From NCBI RefSeq assembly GCF_003014755.1, contig NZ_PYAW01000012.1, forward strand, positions 1-61,112: a stretch of 61,112 nucleotides of DNA, written 5' to 3'. The notes under the pieces are model-generated. The model worked only from the letters and a program-made list of their open reading frames with translations, was not told the DNA's origin and ran no database searches. This DNA comes from Chitinophaga niastensis (lineage in GTDB: Bacteria; Bacteroidota; Bacteroidia; Chitinophagales; Chitinophagaceae). Shown here piece by piece: positions 1 to 9,900 of the stretch (positions within the stretch are counted from its first letter, which is position 1; each line of letters opens with the position of its first letter). The position numbers and the translations under genes were made by a program.

Positions 1-303
1 ATAAAAGCGATGCAATACAAAGTATAAACAATTCAAAAAAACAGTATTTATACGCAACGGTCACGGGTTTATACTTATTAAAATCAATTGCAGTAGCATT
101 CTTCAATCAGGGGTAATCATGATCGAATGATTCAAAATTAAAGGAACGGTACGCAATCTATTAGCGTTGTCAGCTTATTATACTTTATTTGCTTCAATAT
201 GGAATTATTCTCCTCTAATTAGAATGAGGTGACATAGCCAATTGAAGTGTTCATATGTAATCATTGCATTTCAAATCCTCATTGGCGGATCTTTCATTTT
301 GGG
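1..303. other. AT-rich intergenic edge, no gene seen
   Basis: This stretch is AT-rich and lies downstream of the symporter gene that ends at 304 on the minus strand. I see no convincing reading frame, RNA gene, strong hairpin or copy of the palindromic repeats found elsewhere in the window. It may hold the terminator of the symporter operon, but no clear stem followed by a T-run is visible. Confidence 0.5.
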
Positions 304-2025
304 TCAACTACCCGAAATTTTCGAGCTGCTGTATTTAATTTGTTTTTGCGGGAAGATATAGTGAAACAGCAACGCCAGTATCACCACCAGCAAACAGCCG
401 ATGGCATTGAGCCAGAGGAAAGATACGGTACCCATCCAGTAAACAGTCAGCACTACCACTTCTCCAATAATAGCTGCCCAGAAAGTAGCCGTTCCTCCTA
501 CCTGCTTTAAATAAAAAGCTACCATAAAGATTCCCAGCGTAACACCGTAAAACCAGGACCCCAGCACATTTACGACTTCTATCAAACTACCTAAGCTTCC
601 TGCAAACTGCGCTACCACAATACAAAATACGCCCCATATTAATGTCCACAGTCTGGATATTCTGAGATAATGCTCTTCTGTGGCGTGTTCATTATACAAA
701 CGCTTATACACATCGATAACAGTGGTAGAAGCCAGTGAATTCAGGGCTGCAGCAATACTCCCCCATGCTGCCAGAAATATAATGGCGATAAGCAAGCCTA
801 CCAATCCTTTCGGTAAACTGTTTACTACAAAATGTAAAAAGATATAGTTGGTATCGTTGGCATCTGCTGTAGGATCTGATTTTTTGATCAATGTCAACGC
901 CTGGCTTCTCACCTGTTGTGAAACATCATCCGTTTGCTGCAATGCTTTTTTTGCAATAGCTACCTGTGCGCTGTTTTCCGTTTCCAATGCGGCAGCCAGG
1001 CTTTTTACCTGTTGCTGTTTCAGCTGTCCTAACTCATTGTATTTATGCTCAAGCTTTAACAGTGCAGGACCTTGTGCTGTTTTATGCGTCCTGGCCAGTT
1101 GCGCTTCATTAAAAAATATCGGTGCGCGGAAGTAGAGATAAAATACAAATACCAATGCGCCTATCAGTAAAATCAAAAACTGCATGGGTATTTTTACGAG
1201 GCCATTCATCAACAGGCCCATTCTGCTTTCCTTTACAGACTTAGCAGTCAGGTACCTGCCTACCTGCGACTGATCCGTACCAAAATACGATAAGGCCAGG
1301 AAGAACCCTCCTATTATCCCACTCCAGATGTTGTATTTATCTTTCCAATCAAACTTCGTAACAATCACATTCAGTTTATCCATCTTACCGGATACCTGTA
1401 ATGCCTGCTTAAAACCTATATCCGGCGGCAATAAATGCACGACCATCCAGCCGGCGAGAAACATACCACCAAAAATGATGGCCAGCTGAAATGTTTGTGT
1501 ATAGGCTACTGCACGGGTGCCTCCTGCTACGGTGTAAATAATGAGTAATCCGCCCATGATCATATTGGTCCAGTAAAGGTTCCAGCCCAATAAAGAAGAC
1601 AATATAATAGAAGGTGCACAGATACTGATACCGGTAGACAAACCACGTTGCAGCAAAAATAATGAAGAGGCGAGTGTACGTGTTTTCAGATCAAAACGTT
1701 TCTCCAGGAACTCGTATGCGGTATATACTTTTAGTTTATGGAAGATGGGGACAAAAGTGATACAAAGCACTACCATGGCCAATGGCAAACCGAAATAATA
1801 TTGCACAAAACGCATCCCGTCTGTATAAGCCTGACCGGGTGCAGAGATAAAAGTAATGGCACTGGCTTGTGTACCGATAATAGACAACAGCACAATATAC
1901 CAGGGCATAGACTGGTTACCGAGGAAGTAGCTTTCCATATTCTGCTTCCCGCTGCTTTTCCAGACACCGTATAAAATAATTATTGTGAGCGTACATACGA
2001 GCACAATCCAATCTAAAGGACTCAT
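304..2025 (-). CDS. Sodium:solute symporter (SSS family)
   Basis: This 573-residue integral membrane protein has the SSS/SLC5 pattern of about 13 transmembrane segments, with the family-like stretch GTQASAITFISAPG near residues 51-64 and many Gly/Ser-rich helices. It should import an unidentified solute with Na+. A hydrophilic, Lys/Gln/Glu-rich block of roughly 90 residues (about 305-395, for example KYNELGQLKQQQVKSL) interrupts the membrane core and looks like a coiled coil; this is unusual for SSS proteins. Its ATG overlaps the stop of a 43-residue membrane protein by four bases (ATGA), so the two are probably translationally coupled. It is the last gene of a minus-strand run that starts with a secreted PIG-L deacetylase, so the solute may be a deacetylation product (inference). 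Confidence 0.9.
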   Translation of the reverse strand: MSPLDWIVLVCTLTIIILYGVWKSSGKQNMESYFLGNQSMPWYIVLLSIIGTQASAITFISAPGQAYTDGMRFVQYYFGLPLAMVVLCITFVPIFHKLKVYTAYEFLEKRFDLKTRTLASSLFLLQRGLSTGISICAPSIILSSLLGWNLYWTNMIMGGLLIIYTVAGGTRAVAYTQTFQLAIIFGGMFLAGWMVVHLLPPDIGFKQALQVSGKMDKLNVIVTKFDWKDKYNIWSGIIGGFFLALSYFGTDQSQVGRYLTAKSVKESRMGLLMNGLVKIPMQFLILLIGALVFVFYLYFRAPIFFNEAQLARTHKTAQGPALLKLEHKYNELGQLKQQQVKSLAAALETENSAQVAIAKKALQQTDDVSQQVRSQALTLIKKSDPTADANDTNYIFLHFVVNSLPKGLVGLLIAIIFLAAWGSIAAALNSLASTTVIDVYKRLYNEHATEEHYLRISRLWTLIWGVFCIVVAQFAGSLGSLIEVVNVLGSWFYGVTLGIFMVAFYLKQVGGTATFWAAIIGEVVVLTVYWMGTVSFLWLNAIGCLLVVILALLFHYIFPQKQIKYSSSKISGS

Positions 2026-2153
2026 GAAAATGTTTTGGTGAATAAGTAGAAGAGCGCGATCAGTAATGCCAGCCAGGTAACAACAAATACGTACCAGTAT
2101 CCCCAGGATGGGAATAACGGTGGTTTCTCTTCCAGCAGTTCTTTGTCTGCCAT
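2022..2153 (-). CDS. 43-residue single-TM protein coupled to the symporter
   Basis: Reading the minus strand from the ATG at 2153 gives a 43-residue peptide beginning MADKELLEEKPPLFPSWGYW, followed by one hydrophobic helix rich in V, L, A and F and a short Lys/Thr tail. The stop overlaps the symporter start as ATGA. The acidic soluble N-terminus, PxLFPSWGYWY segment and single TM helix resemble small partner subunits found with other SSS transporters (DUF4212- and YhdT-like proteins); that likeness is by architecture only. It is too short for many gene callers, but the exact stop/start overlap argues that it is real. Confidence 0.7.
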   Translation of the reverse strand: MADKELLEEKPPLFPSWGYWYVFVVTWLALLIALFYLFTKTFS

Positions 2154-2185
2154 GAAATTACAGGTGTTTAATATTTCTAAATGCG

Positions 2186-2362
2186 CTAATCGCGTGAGTT
2201 ACTCTTACTCCACATACTACCGGTTAATACTCCAAGCCCAATCCCTATCAGTAAACCGATGTGTACTCTTTTGATGCTAAATCCAATCAATAATCCGAGG
2301 ATGATGCAAAAGCCGGCCGCAATTTTCAGTCGGGGCCGGTTTTGTTCGTGTTTCTTACTCAT
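2186..2362 (-). CDS. Small two-helix membrane protein, unknown function
   Basis: A 58-residue protein starting MSKKHEQNRP from the ATG at 2362. An alternative GTG start at 2377 would add five residues and overlap the stop of the upstream PIG-L gene. A Lys/Arg-rich N-terminus is followed by two short glycine-rich hydrophobic segments (IAAGFCIILGLLIGFSI and IGLLIGIGLGVLTG), which suggests a small hairpin in the inner membrane. It lies between the deacetylase and the symporter subunit in the same operon. I do not recognise the family. Confidence 0.6.
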   Translation of the reverse strand: MSKKHEQNRPRLKIAAGFCIILGLLIGFSIKRVHIGLLIGIGLGVLTGSMWSKSNSRD

Positions 2363-2376
2363 TTTTCTTTCGATCA

Positions 2377-4857
2377 CTATTTAACAGAAATCAGATTTAC
2401 AAATAACCGGTAAGCACCTGGTACCCCTGCAGGCAGTTGCCTGAAAAAGGATAATCCCGTGTACACATATCTGCCTTTACCATAGTGTGCTACCAGGGTG
2501 GAGCCGTCCAGTGGCGCTTCTCCCTTGTCGTTCATGGTAAAGAGTTTATCATACGCTTTATCTGCGTTTACAGTGTAATATAATCCACGTTCCTGCACCC
2601 AACCATTAAAATCACTGGCAGTGATATCATTGGGATAATGCAGCACCGGATCTTTTGGATTGATGAAATGCACGGCTGCATTTTCATCTGTTACCCTGTC
2701 GCGTGAAAGCCCGAATGGGAAAGGTCCCAGCTTATCCGTTACCAATGGATTATTTACGTTGTACTGCACTACCAATGTACCTCCATTGTTGACATAATCC
2801 ATCAGATGGCTTTGCCAGTATTTCATACGTGGGTTGATGTTATAAGCACGTACACCAGTAATGATTGCATCGTATTGTTGCAGATTACCATTCATGATAT
2901 CCTTTTCTCCCAACTCGGTTACATCATAACCTACCTGCCGCAGCGAAGCTCCTACCAGATCTCCCGCACCAGGAATATATCCCAGCTTGTTGCCGTTATG
3001 TTTCAGGTTTACGGTGACCAGTCTTGCCTGTGCAGGTGGAAACAATGTGATCACCGGAATATGATCGTAACGGATATTTTGTATGCTTTGCGTGTATTCC
3101 TTTCCGTTACAGTGCATAATTACGGTAAATGAGTCCACATGATTTTCTGTGGCTGCTTTCACCGGACTGATGTTAAAGCGCACTTCCACCTCATCGCCTT
3201 TATGCGCTAATTTGTAAGATTGGTTATTGCCGGTTGCTGTAAAGCCCGCGGGCAATTGCAGGTCGACCGTACCATTCACGTCATCCGCCATGGCTTTGAT
3301 CTTTACAGGCACCGTATGTGGTTTCATATCTGTAAAGATGTATACCTGGCTGCTCAGATCCGCTACTACCGGTGGTGCTATAACCAATGGTTCGTAGAGT
3401 TCTCCTTTTACAGGATCTGTATATTTATATTGTAAAGGACGGTCTATCGTAAAGTCCTGGTCGCCGATCGTTAACCGGATCTGTGCCTGCAAAGCAGGGA
3501 TATTCTGCGGATTACCTACCAGTAAAGGATCTTTTATGATGTACATGCCCACCGGATGTGCGTCGGCAAGCCAGTACGGCTGCGACTCCGGCGTATTGGC
3601 CGGTATAGCAATTATTTGAGAGATGTTGGTTAATTTATTAAACGCCAACACTTGTTTTTCTGCTACATTCGTTTTTCCGGGAAGGTCTATTTGTTGTAGC
3701 TCCACCTTCACTTTACTACGATTGATCAGTTGTACAGTAGCTTCCATATTATAGCCCGGCACCACAGTAGGTGATGTGCTATAAGCTTCTACCCATAACC
3801 CTGCACAGGCATAGATCAGTTGTTCTGTTTCTTTCAGCTTCAGATTACGCCAGTAGCCATCAGGTAATGCCTGGATAGCCTTGCGGATTTCGAGGAGTGA
3901 TGGTACAGATGCGGCAGGATCTTCGGTATTGTATGCTGCCAGGGCTGCATTTACCAGCGCTCCTATTTTGGCTCCGCCGGGAACACGTGACCAGCTTGTG
4001 TTTACGCCATCCAGCAAACTGGTTTTAGGGGTATCCCCTTTAATGGTGGTAAAATATTCCAGGGAGCTGCCTCGTGAAGCAGGTACACCGAAACCCTGAC
4101 TCTTATGCTGGGAGCGGCTTTCAGCAGCTATTTCGCCATAGCCTTTCCCTAATAAGTAGTTATAGGCGCCTACGTCTATTTTAAGCTGATCCTCAGCAGT
4201 GGTGTTGGTATTCCCGAAATTGAAAGTATTCCATAACAAACGCTTTGCCTGCCAGGGTTTCACATATTTCAGCTGTTCAGGAAAACGTTTGGGATCGGCG
4301 GCAGCCGTAAAGGCTTCCTCGCCCAGCATCGCGGAAGCAGTATGATGTCCGTGACCGGCGCGACTATCCGCCGGAAAACGACAGATGATAACATCCGGTT
4401 GGAATTTGCGGATCATGTATACCACATCTCCCAAAATCTTTTCTCTATCCCAGATGGTAAATGTTTCTTCCCAATTTTTTGAGAAACCAAAATCCTGTGC
4501 GCGGGTAAAAAACTGTTCTGCGCCATCAATGCGACGGGCAGCCAATAGTTCCTGTGTACGGATCAGGCCCAACAGCTCGGATTGCTCATTACCCAACAGG
4601 TTTTGTCCGCCATCGCCGCGGGTGAGCGACAAATAACCGGTCCTGTATAGTTTTTCTTTTGCCAGATAGCCTAACAGGCGTGTATTTTCATCGTCGGGAT
4701 GAGCGGCAAGGTACAATACGCTACCCAGCGAGTCCAGCTTTTTAAGTTGCAATTTAATATCGGCGGCATTCCATACCGGCGATGGCTGTGCCATAGCGGG
4801 TAAACCTGCTGCTACCAATAAAAACAAAGCCAATGCGGTATAGATTCTTAAAAACAT
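2377..4857 (-). CDS. Secreted PIG-L (LmbE-like) deacetylase, multidomain
   Basis: This 826-residue protein has a signal peptide (cleavage after MAQ, about residue 24) and an N-terminal PIG-L domain. The zinc motif AHPDDE is at residues 52-57 and the downstream histidines are in GHGHHTAS. The family deacetylates N-acetylglucosamine-type substrates. The middle part looks like beta-sandwich domains. The C-terminal ~200 residues (YDAIITGVRAYN onward) look like a ThuA/glutamine-amidotransferase-like fold, an arrangement seen in large Bacteroidota PIG-L proteins. It probably acts in the periplasm or at the cell surface. It heads a minus-strand operon with small membrane proteins and an SSS symporter, which suggests deacetylation followed by uptake (inference). 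A TACTTTTG box (minus strand, 4884-4891) fits the Bacteroidota -7 element, though no -33 TTG is evident. Confidence 0.88.
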   Translation of the reverse strand: MFLRIYTALALFLLVAAGLPAMAQPSPVWNAADIKLQLKKLDSLGSVLYLAAHPDDENTRLLGYLAKEKLYRTGYLSLTRGDGGQNLLGNEQSELLGLIRTQELLAARRIDGAEQFFTRAQDFGFSKNWEETFTIWDREKILGDVVYMIRKFQPDVIICRFPADSRAGHGHHTASAMLGEEAFTAAADPKRFPEQLKYVKPWQAKRLLWNTFNFGNTNTTAEDQLKIDVGAYNYLLGKGYGEIAAESRSQHKSQGFGVPASRGSSLEYFTTIKGDTPKTSLLDGVNTSWSRVPGGAKIGALVNAALAAYNTEDPAASVPSLLEIRKAIQALPDGYWRNLKLKETEQLIYACAGLWVEAYSTSPTVVPGYNMEATVQLINRSKVKVELQQIDLPGKTNVAEKQVLAFNKLTNISQIIAIPANTPESQPYWLADAHPVGMYIIKDPLLVGNPQNIPALQAQIRLTIGDQDFTIDRPLQYKYTDPVKGELYEPLVIAPPVVADLSSQVYIFTDMKPHTVPVKIKAMADDVNGTVDLQLPAGFTATGNNQSYKLAHKGDEVEVRFNISPVKAATENHVDSFTVIMHCNGKEYTQSIQNIRYDHIPVITLFPPAQARLVTVNLKHNGNKLGYIPGAGDLVGASLRQVGYDVTELGEKDIMNGNLQQYDAIITGVRAYNINPRMKYWQSHLMDYVNNGGTLVVQYNVNNPLVTDKLGPFPFGLSRDRVTDENAAVHFINPKDPVLHYPNDITASDFNGWVQERGLYYTVNADKAYDKLFTMNDKGEAPLDGSTLVAHYGKGRYVYTGLSFFRQLPAGVPGAYRLFVNLISVK

Positions 4858-4943
4858 TTGATGGTACGTAATTTACAGATTTTCAAAAGTAGTAATTAAT
4901 TAATGGGGCGGGAAGATAAATTGGTTGAATGGCGGAAATTAAA

Positions 4944-5357
4944 CTATGATTTTTGTGATTGATGTGATTATCCTGATTAGTGGAGATTGTCTGAACTGTG
5001 ATTTTTATGATTAATATGATTAACCTGATTGGCGAAGATTTTAGCGGAGATAGTCTGAACCAGGATTTTTAGGATTGAATGGATTACCATGATGGGTGCC
5101 GAAGATCTCAGCGGATAATGTCTGAACTGTGATTAATATGATTTTAATGATTAACCTGATTAGCGAAGATTTTAGCGGAGATAATCACATAAATCTTCGA
5201 TATAGAATAAAACAACATAACACCCATCATGGTAATCCATTCAATCCTAAAAATCCTGGTTCAGACTATCTCCGCTAAAATCTTCGCCAATCAGGTTAAT
5301 CATACCAATCATAAAAATCACAGTTCAGACAATCCGCTAATAAGAATAATCACAAAA
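4944..5357. repeat. Composite palindrome R1 (family A, expanded loop)
   Basis: A large inverted repeat between the PIG-L gene start and the SusD gene end. The inner arms are 5053-5098 and 5221-5266, 46 bp each and perfectly complementary, beginning GTCTGAACCAGGATT. Outer arms consist of GTCTGAACTGTGATTTTT-type units phased every 9 nt on GATT. The loop starts CCGAAGAT and ends AAAACAACATAA, as in R3 and R5, but is stretched to 122 nt by an extra GTCTGAAC unit. Both arms carry the same CCATGATGG variant where other copies have CCCTGATGG, so the arms have changed together. Confidence 0.93.
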
Positions 5358-5365
5358 TAATAGAC

Positions 5366-5396
5366 AAAAAAAAGTCCCGGTGGATCTCACCGGGAC
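5366..5396 (-). terminator. Intrinsic terminator after SusD gene
   Basis: Stem GTCCCGGTG / CACCGGGAC (5374-5382 with 5388-5396) around a 5-nt loop. On the minus strand it is followed by eight T residues (A-run 5366-5373). It lies 60 bases past the SusD stop. Confidence 0.92.
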
Positions 5397-5456
5397 ACTC
5401 ATAAGCAAAAACCAACCAGCTTGCAAAAACCAATTATTAACAAAGGCGGTTTAGAT

Positions 5457-6902
5457 TCAATTGTAACCTTCATTCTGCTGGTTGCGTATGTTGGGGTTAG
5501 CATCCAGTTCTCTTTGCGGAATGGGCAGTATCACTTTTGTACTTGGCCACATTACGAATATTGTTTTAGCGCTTGCTAAATATTTTATAAACGATTGTTT
5601 TGTGCGTGTTAAATCAAATAACCGGTGTCCTTCAAAGGCGAGCTCTTTACGCCTTTCCAGCAGGATAGCATTAATGAGTGCCGGCCCTGTAGCGGTTATT
5701 GGTGCGGCGCCAGGGTTGGCTCTGGCTGCCACGATGTTCAGATCTGCCTGTGCACCTAGATCCTGTCCGAGGTGTGCAAGGGCTTCTGCGCGAATGAGAT
5801 AGAGTTCTGCCAAACGCATTACTTTAATGCTTTCGGTAAACGTGCTTACATCACTGTATTTAGAGATGATGTTAGCCGGATTTTCTCCACCGTTGCCGGT
5901 TCGTTTATCTTTCCTCAGAAAACCTGACCGCACATCTTTGACTGCATAAATATTAAATACATCATTCGTCGCTAATACGTCACCATAGCCCGATTGGCTG
6001 AACATATAACTCAACCCGTCTGTACTTCTGTTGTCTACGGGAGTATTAATGATCTCAAAAATAGTTTCGTTGTTGCCGGTGGTTTTGAAATCACTGACCA
6101 GTTTATCGGTTGCCAGCAAACTATATTTATTTTGTGAGATCACAGCACTGGCGTATGATACAGCGCCTTCCCAATCTTCTTTATATAATAAAACCCTTGA
6201 CAACAAAGCTTTTGCCGTATACACGTTTATGCGTCCGGAAGAAAAAGCAGTACTTTTACTTTGATCAAATTTGCTGATCGCCGTTGTCAGGTCGCTGATG
6301 ATCTGATTATAGGTTGCTTTAATGCTACTACGCGATGGCGATTGCACTAAATCAACATTGGTAACGGTTACCAGTGGTATGCCCATATGCGTGGCATCTG
6401 CAGTGTAATTATAAGGCTGCGCATACATACGCGCCAGATCAAAAAACACGAGTCCTCTAACCGCATACGCTTCTGCAATAATCTGCAGCGCTTCTGTGCT
6501 ATCTGTTGACGATGGCAGCAGGGAAATATCAGGCCCTTTCTGTATCACCATATTGGCATTGGCTACTACGCTGTACAACAGGTTCCAGCTATCTGTAGTA
6601 TATACATCATTGGCAGTAACAATATACTGGTCCTGGTTACGGTAACGGTTACTATTGATTACGCTGATGAAACTATTGTCTGCCCGCAAATCCGGCAACA
6701 GCGGCATTGTGCGGCCATAATAGTTTTCATTTTGCATAAGCGAATACACACCGTTGATAGCTGCGCGTAGTCCCGGTAAGTCTTTAATAGTCTTGCCCGT
6801 TTCAATAGATTGATCCGGTTTTAATTCCAGAAAATCTTTCTTACAGGCCAGCAGTGTGCTTGCCAATAATATCAGTACTCCATATGTATATTTCTTCCGC
6901 AT
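5457..6902 (-). CDS. SusD/RagB-type outer-membrane lipoprotein
   Basis: This 481-residue protein has a lipoprotein signal ending LLAC, with the lipid-bearing cysteine at residue 20, followed by KKDFLELKPDQS, typical of SusD/RagB nutrient-binding proteins. The helical TPR-like core and the C-terminal region (RRKELAFEGHRLFDL, then NPNIRNQQNEGYN) match the family, whose members close over the SusC channel and bind the ligand on the cell surface. It begins 7 bases after the SusC gene and should form a complex with that protein. The substrate cannot be told: no glycoside hydrolase, protease or other degradative enzyme is adjacent. Confidence 0.95.
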   Translation of the reverse strand: MRKKYTYGVLILLASTLLACKKDFLELKPDQSIETGKTIKDLPGLRAAINGVYSLMQNENYYGRTMPLLPDLRADNSFISVINSNRYRNQDQYIVTANDVYTTDSWNLLYSVVANANMVIQKGPDISLLPSSTDSTEALQIIAEAYAVRGLVFFDLARMYAQPYNYTADATHMGIPLVTVTNVDLVQSPSRSSIKATYNQIISDLTTAISKFDQSKSTAFSSGRINVYTAKALLSRVLLYKEDWEGAVSYASAVISQNKYSLLATDKLVSDFKTTGNNETIFEIINTPVDNRSTDGLSYMFSQSGYGDVLATNDVFNIYAVKDVRSGFLRKDKRTGNGGENPANIISKYSDVSTFTESIKVMRLAELYLIRAEALAHLGQDLGAQADLNIVAARANPGAAPITATGPALINAILLERRKELAFEGHRLFDLTRTKQSFIKYLASAKTIFVMWPSTKVILPIPQRELDANPNIRNQQNEGYN

Positions 6903-6909
6903 GAATACA

Positions 6910-9900
6910 TTAAAAATTTACATCCAGTCCTACCAGGAATGTTTTAAATACCGGTGGACGCTGATCATAATCCCCTGTCACCGGCACTTCCGGGTCCATG
7001 GTCAGGTGTTTATCTTTTACATACGTCCACAAATTATTTCCACGGACATATACCCTTATTTCATCGATCATCATTTTTTTCAACCATGGCTGCGGCAGAT
7101 TATATGCCAGCATCAGGTCTCTTAAACGGATAAAACTACCGTCATATAAAAACCTGGAAGACGATTGATTGCTTAACCCTGTTTGTGTACCACCATACAC
7201 CACTTTAGGTACAGTAGTAATATCACCGGGATGTTGCCAACGGTTTTCATAAGTCAGGCGCGACATTTTTGATCCGCCGCCAAATCCGCCACTACCGTCG
7301 GATTCCGTGAATGGTCCCCAGTTGTCATATACTTTATTGCCCCAATTATAAAAGAACTGAAAGCTCAGGTCAAAACCTTTATAGCTGAAATAGTTGGTGA
7401 TGCCGCCATAAAACTTTGGCAGTGCACTTCCTTGCGTAAATCGCTGTGCTTCGCCGTAAGCCTTTGTAGTAGTAGTTCTGGATGCATCTTTATACCACAG
7501 TGCTTCGCCGGTTTGTGGATCTGCACCTGCAAATCCAACCAGGTAGAACTGGTAAAAATCACCACCCAATTCTCTTTTGTAAATACTTGTAATAGGATTA
7601 TCCAACCTGGTAATCGTATTTTTTAGTGTAGAGATGTTAGCATCTGTACGCCATGAAAATCCGTCCTCTTTTTTCGCGATCACATTGCGGGAAGAAAGTG
7701 ATATTTCTATCCCACTGTTTTTCATCTCTCCGTTATTCCTGAAAACATTAGTGATACCATTTGTTGATGATACCGGTACATTCAATAATAAACGGGAAGT
7801 AGTTCTTTTGTAATACTCCATCGTACCTGATATGCGGTTTTTAAAGAACGCAAAATCGAGTCCTGCATTAAATGGTTTATTCTGCTCCCAGGTAAGATAG
7901 GGATTGGGGTATTGCGCTAAAACATACCCCGGTTTCCCATCATAATCGTTTGCAGGGCTGTACAACGATAAGGAAGAATAATTCTCAATAGCCTGGTTTC
8001 CGTTGCTACCATAGCTAGCACGTATCTTTAATTCGTTTATGCCTGGAATGTTCTGCAGGAAAGATTCTCTGTAAATATTCCATGCAGCTCCCAATGACCA
8101 GAAGTTAGCACTTCTTTTCTCACTACCGAAGCGTGATGATGCATCGCGCCGGATAGAAGCGGTCAGATAATATCTTTGTTTATAGTCGTAGCTCGTATTC
8201 AGAAATACCCCTGTCAGTGAGTTGGCGTTTGATACAGAAGCAACACTCTCCGGTTTGGAAGCATCCCCCAGCAGCTGTACATCTGGCAACAGATTGGAAG
8301 CTGCAGCCGTATTACCGGTGTTGGTGGTCTTTTGTGCTTCATATCCTACAAATGCGTTAATGCCGTGATAGCCCCAGCGTTTGTTGAAACGCAGGATGTT
8401 GGTAGATACCCAGTTATTCCACAGGCTATTATTTACAGCAACCCAGCCATTGGTATTTCTGCCATCGCCAAAACCAGGGGCAAAAAATGCATTACTGCGG
8501 GCGTAGTTCAAATCCAGGCTGATCTTTGTTTCGAACGAAAGAAAATCAGCGAATTTGTATTTCGCGCCGGCGCCGCCAAGGAGGCCATATATAGTGCCGG
8601 TGCGGGTAGCACCGTTCAAAACAGCTACCGGATTAAAAGTATTGTTATAGCTGAAATCGTAGCTGCCATCAGCATTATAGATCTTCAACCACGGTTGCAG
8701 CCGTGCGAGCGATCGTACGGGGTTCGCCATCAGTCCTACATCTCCTACTGCATTTGCACGTTGATAACCGAGTGAAAGGTTTACGTCAAACGACAGCCGG
8801 TCAGTAGCGTTGTTACTGAGGCTCAGCTTACCTGTCATACGTTTATAGTCTACTCCTTTTAAGGCTGATTTGGAATCATACAGACCACCGGAAACATAAA
8901 ATTTCGTTTTATCATTTCCGCCTGCGGCAGATAAATTCGCTTGTGTATAGCCACCATGGCGTGTTAGTACATCTATCCAGTTAGTATTAATAGTTGTATC
9001 CACGCCACGGGCACGAATTTCCTGCTGGAAGCCTGCTTCACCGGTACCATCTGCCTTGTGGGCCCAACCTTCGCGTAGCAATTCCAACATCTCTTTAGTA
9101 TTGAGCGGGTAATTGGCAGGCGTAATGGTTAGTTGATTGGTACCACGTTGAATAGACGCGTTGATCTTTGTTTTACCAGATCTACCGGTTTTGGTACTGA
9201 TCAAAATCACACCATTAGCAGCACGGGAGCCATAGATAGACGATGCAGCCGCATCTTTTAACACAGAAATAGCTGCAATGTCTGCACTGTTGATCCCTGC
9301 CAGGGAGTTGACATTATAATCTGTAAGGTCGTCTGTTACAACGGGCACCCCATCTACCACATAAAGCGGAGAACTTCCCGCAGTGATAGAGCCGATGCCA
9401 CGTATACGAATACTGGGTACGGAGCCGGGCTGGCCGGAACCGTTGGTAGATTGTAAGCCTGGCACATTGCCTTGTAAGCTTTCCTGGAAGCTGCTACGGG
9501 ATGCCTTATCATATAGAGCAGCATTTACCATAGTAGCTGAACCTGTCAAAGAACTTTTTGTTTGTACCCCGTAAGCCACCACCACAACTTCATTCAGGCC
9601 CCGGGTATCATCTTTCAACATGATGTTGAAGTTGGTATTATTATTTACTAGAACCTTTTGTTCTTCATAGCCAATGAAAGTGCAAATCAGTGTTGCCGTA
9701 GCAGGTGTTTGCATCTGGAACTGTCCGTTGGCATCGGTGCTGGCACCTTTGCGTAAGCCGGCAATGCGCAGACTTACACCTGGCAAAGGATGGCCGTAAC
9801 GATCAGTTACCTGTCCACTTATATTAATCCCGGCCACCACGGCATCATCCGGCGCAATGGCCATCAGGTTCGCGGATAGTTGTTTAAAAGTAAGGCCTGT

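Noticed and set aside
4944..5357. CRISPR array in the repeat-rich gaps
   Set aside because: The repeats are arranged as inverted arms with 9-nt internal phasing, there are no regular unique spacers, and no cas genes are nearby.
8332..8775. 147-residue plus-strand frame opposite the first SusC gene
   Set aside because: Antisense shadow within the barrel-coding region; no domain.
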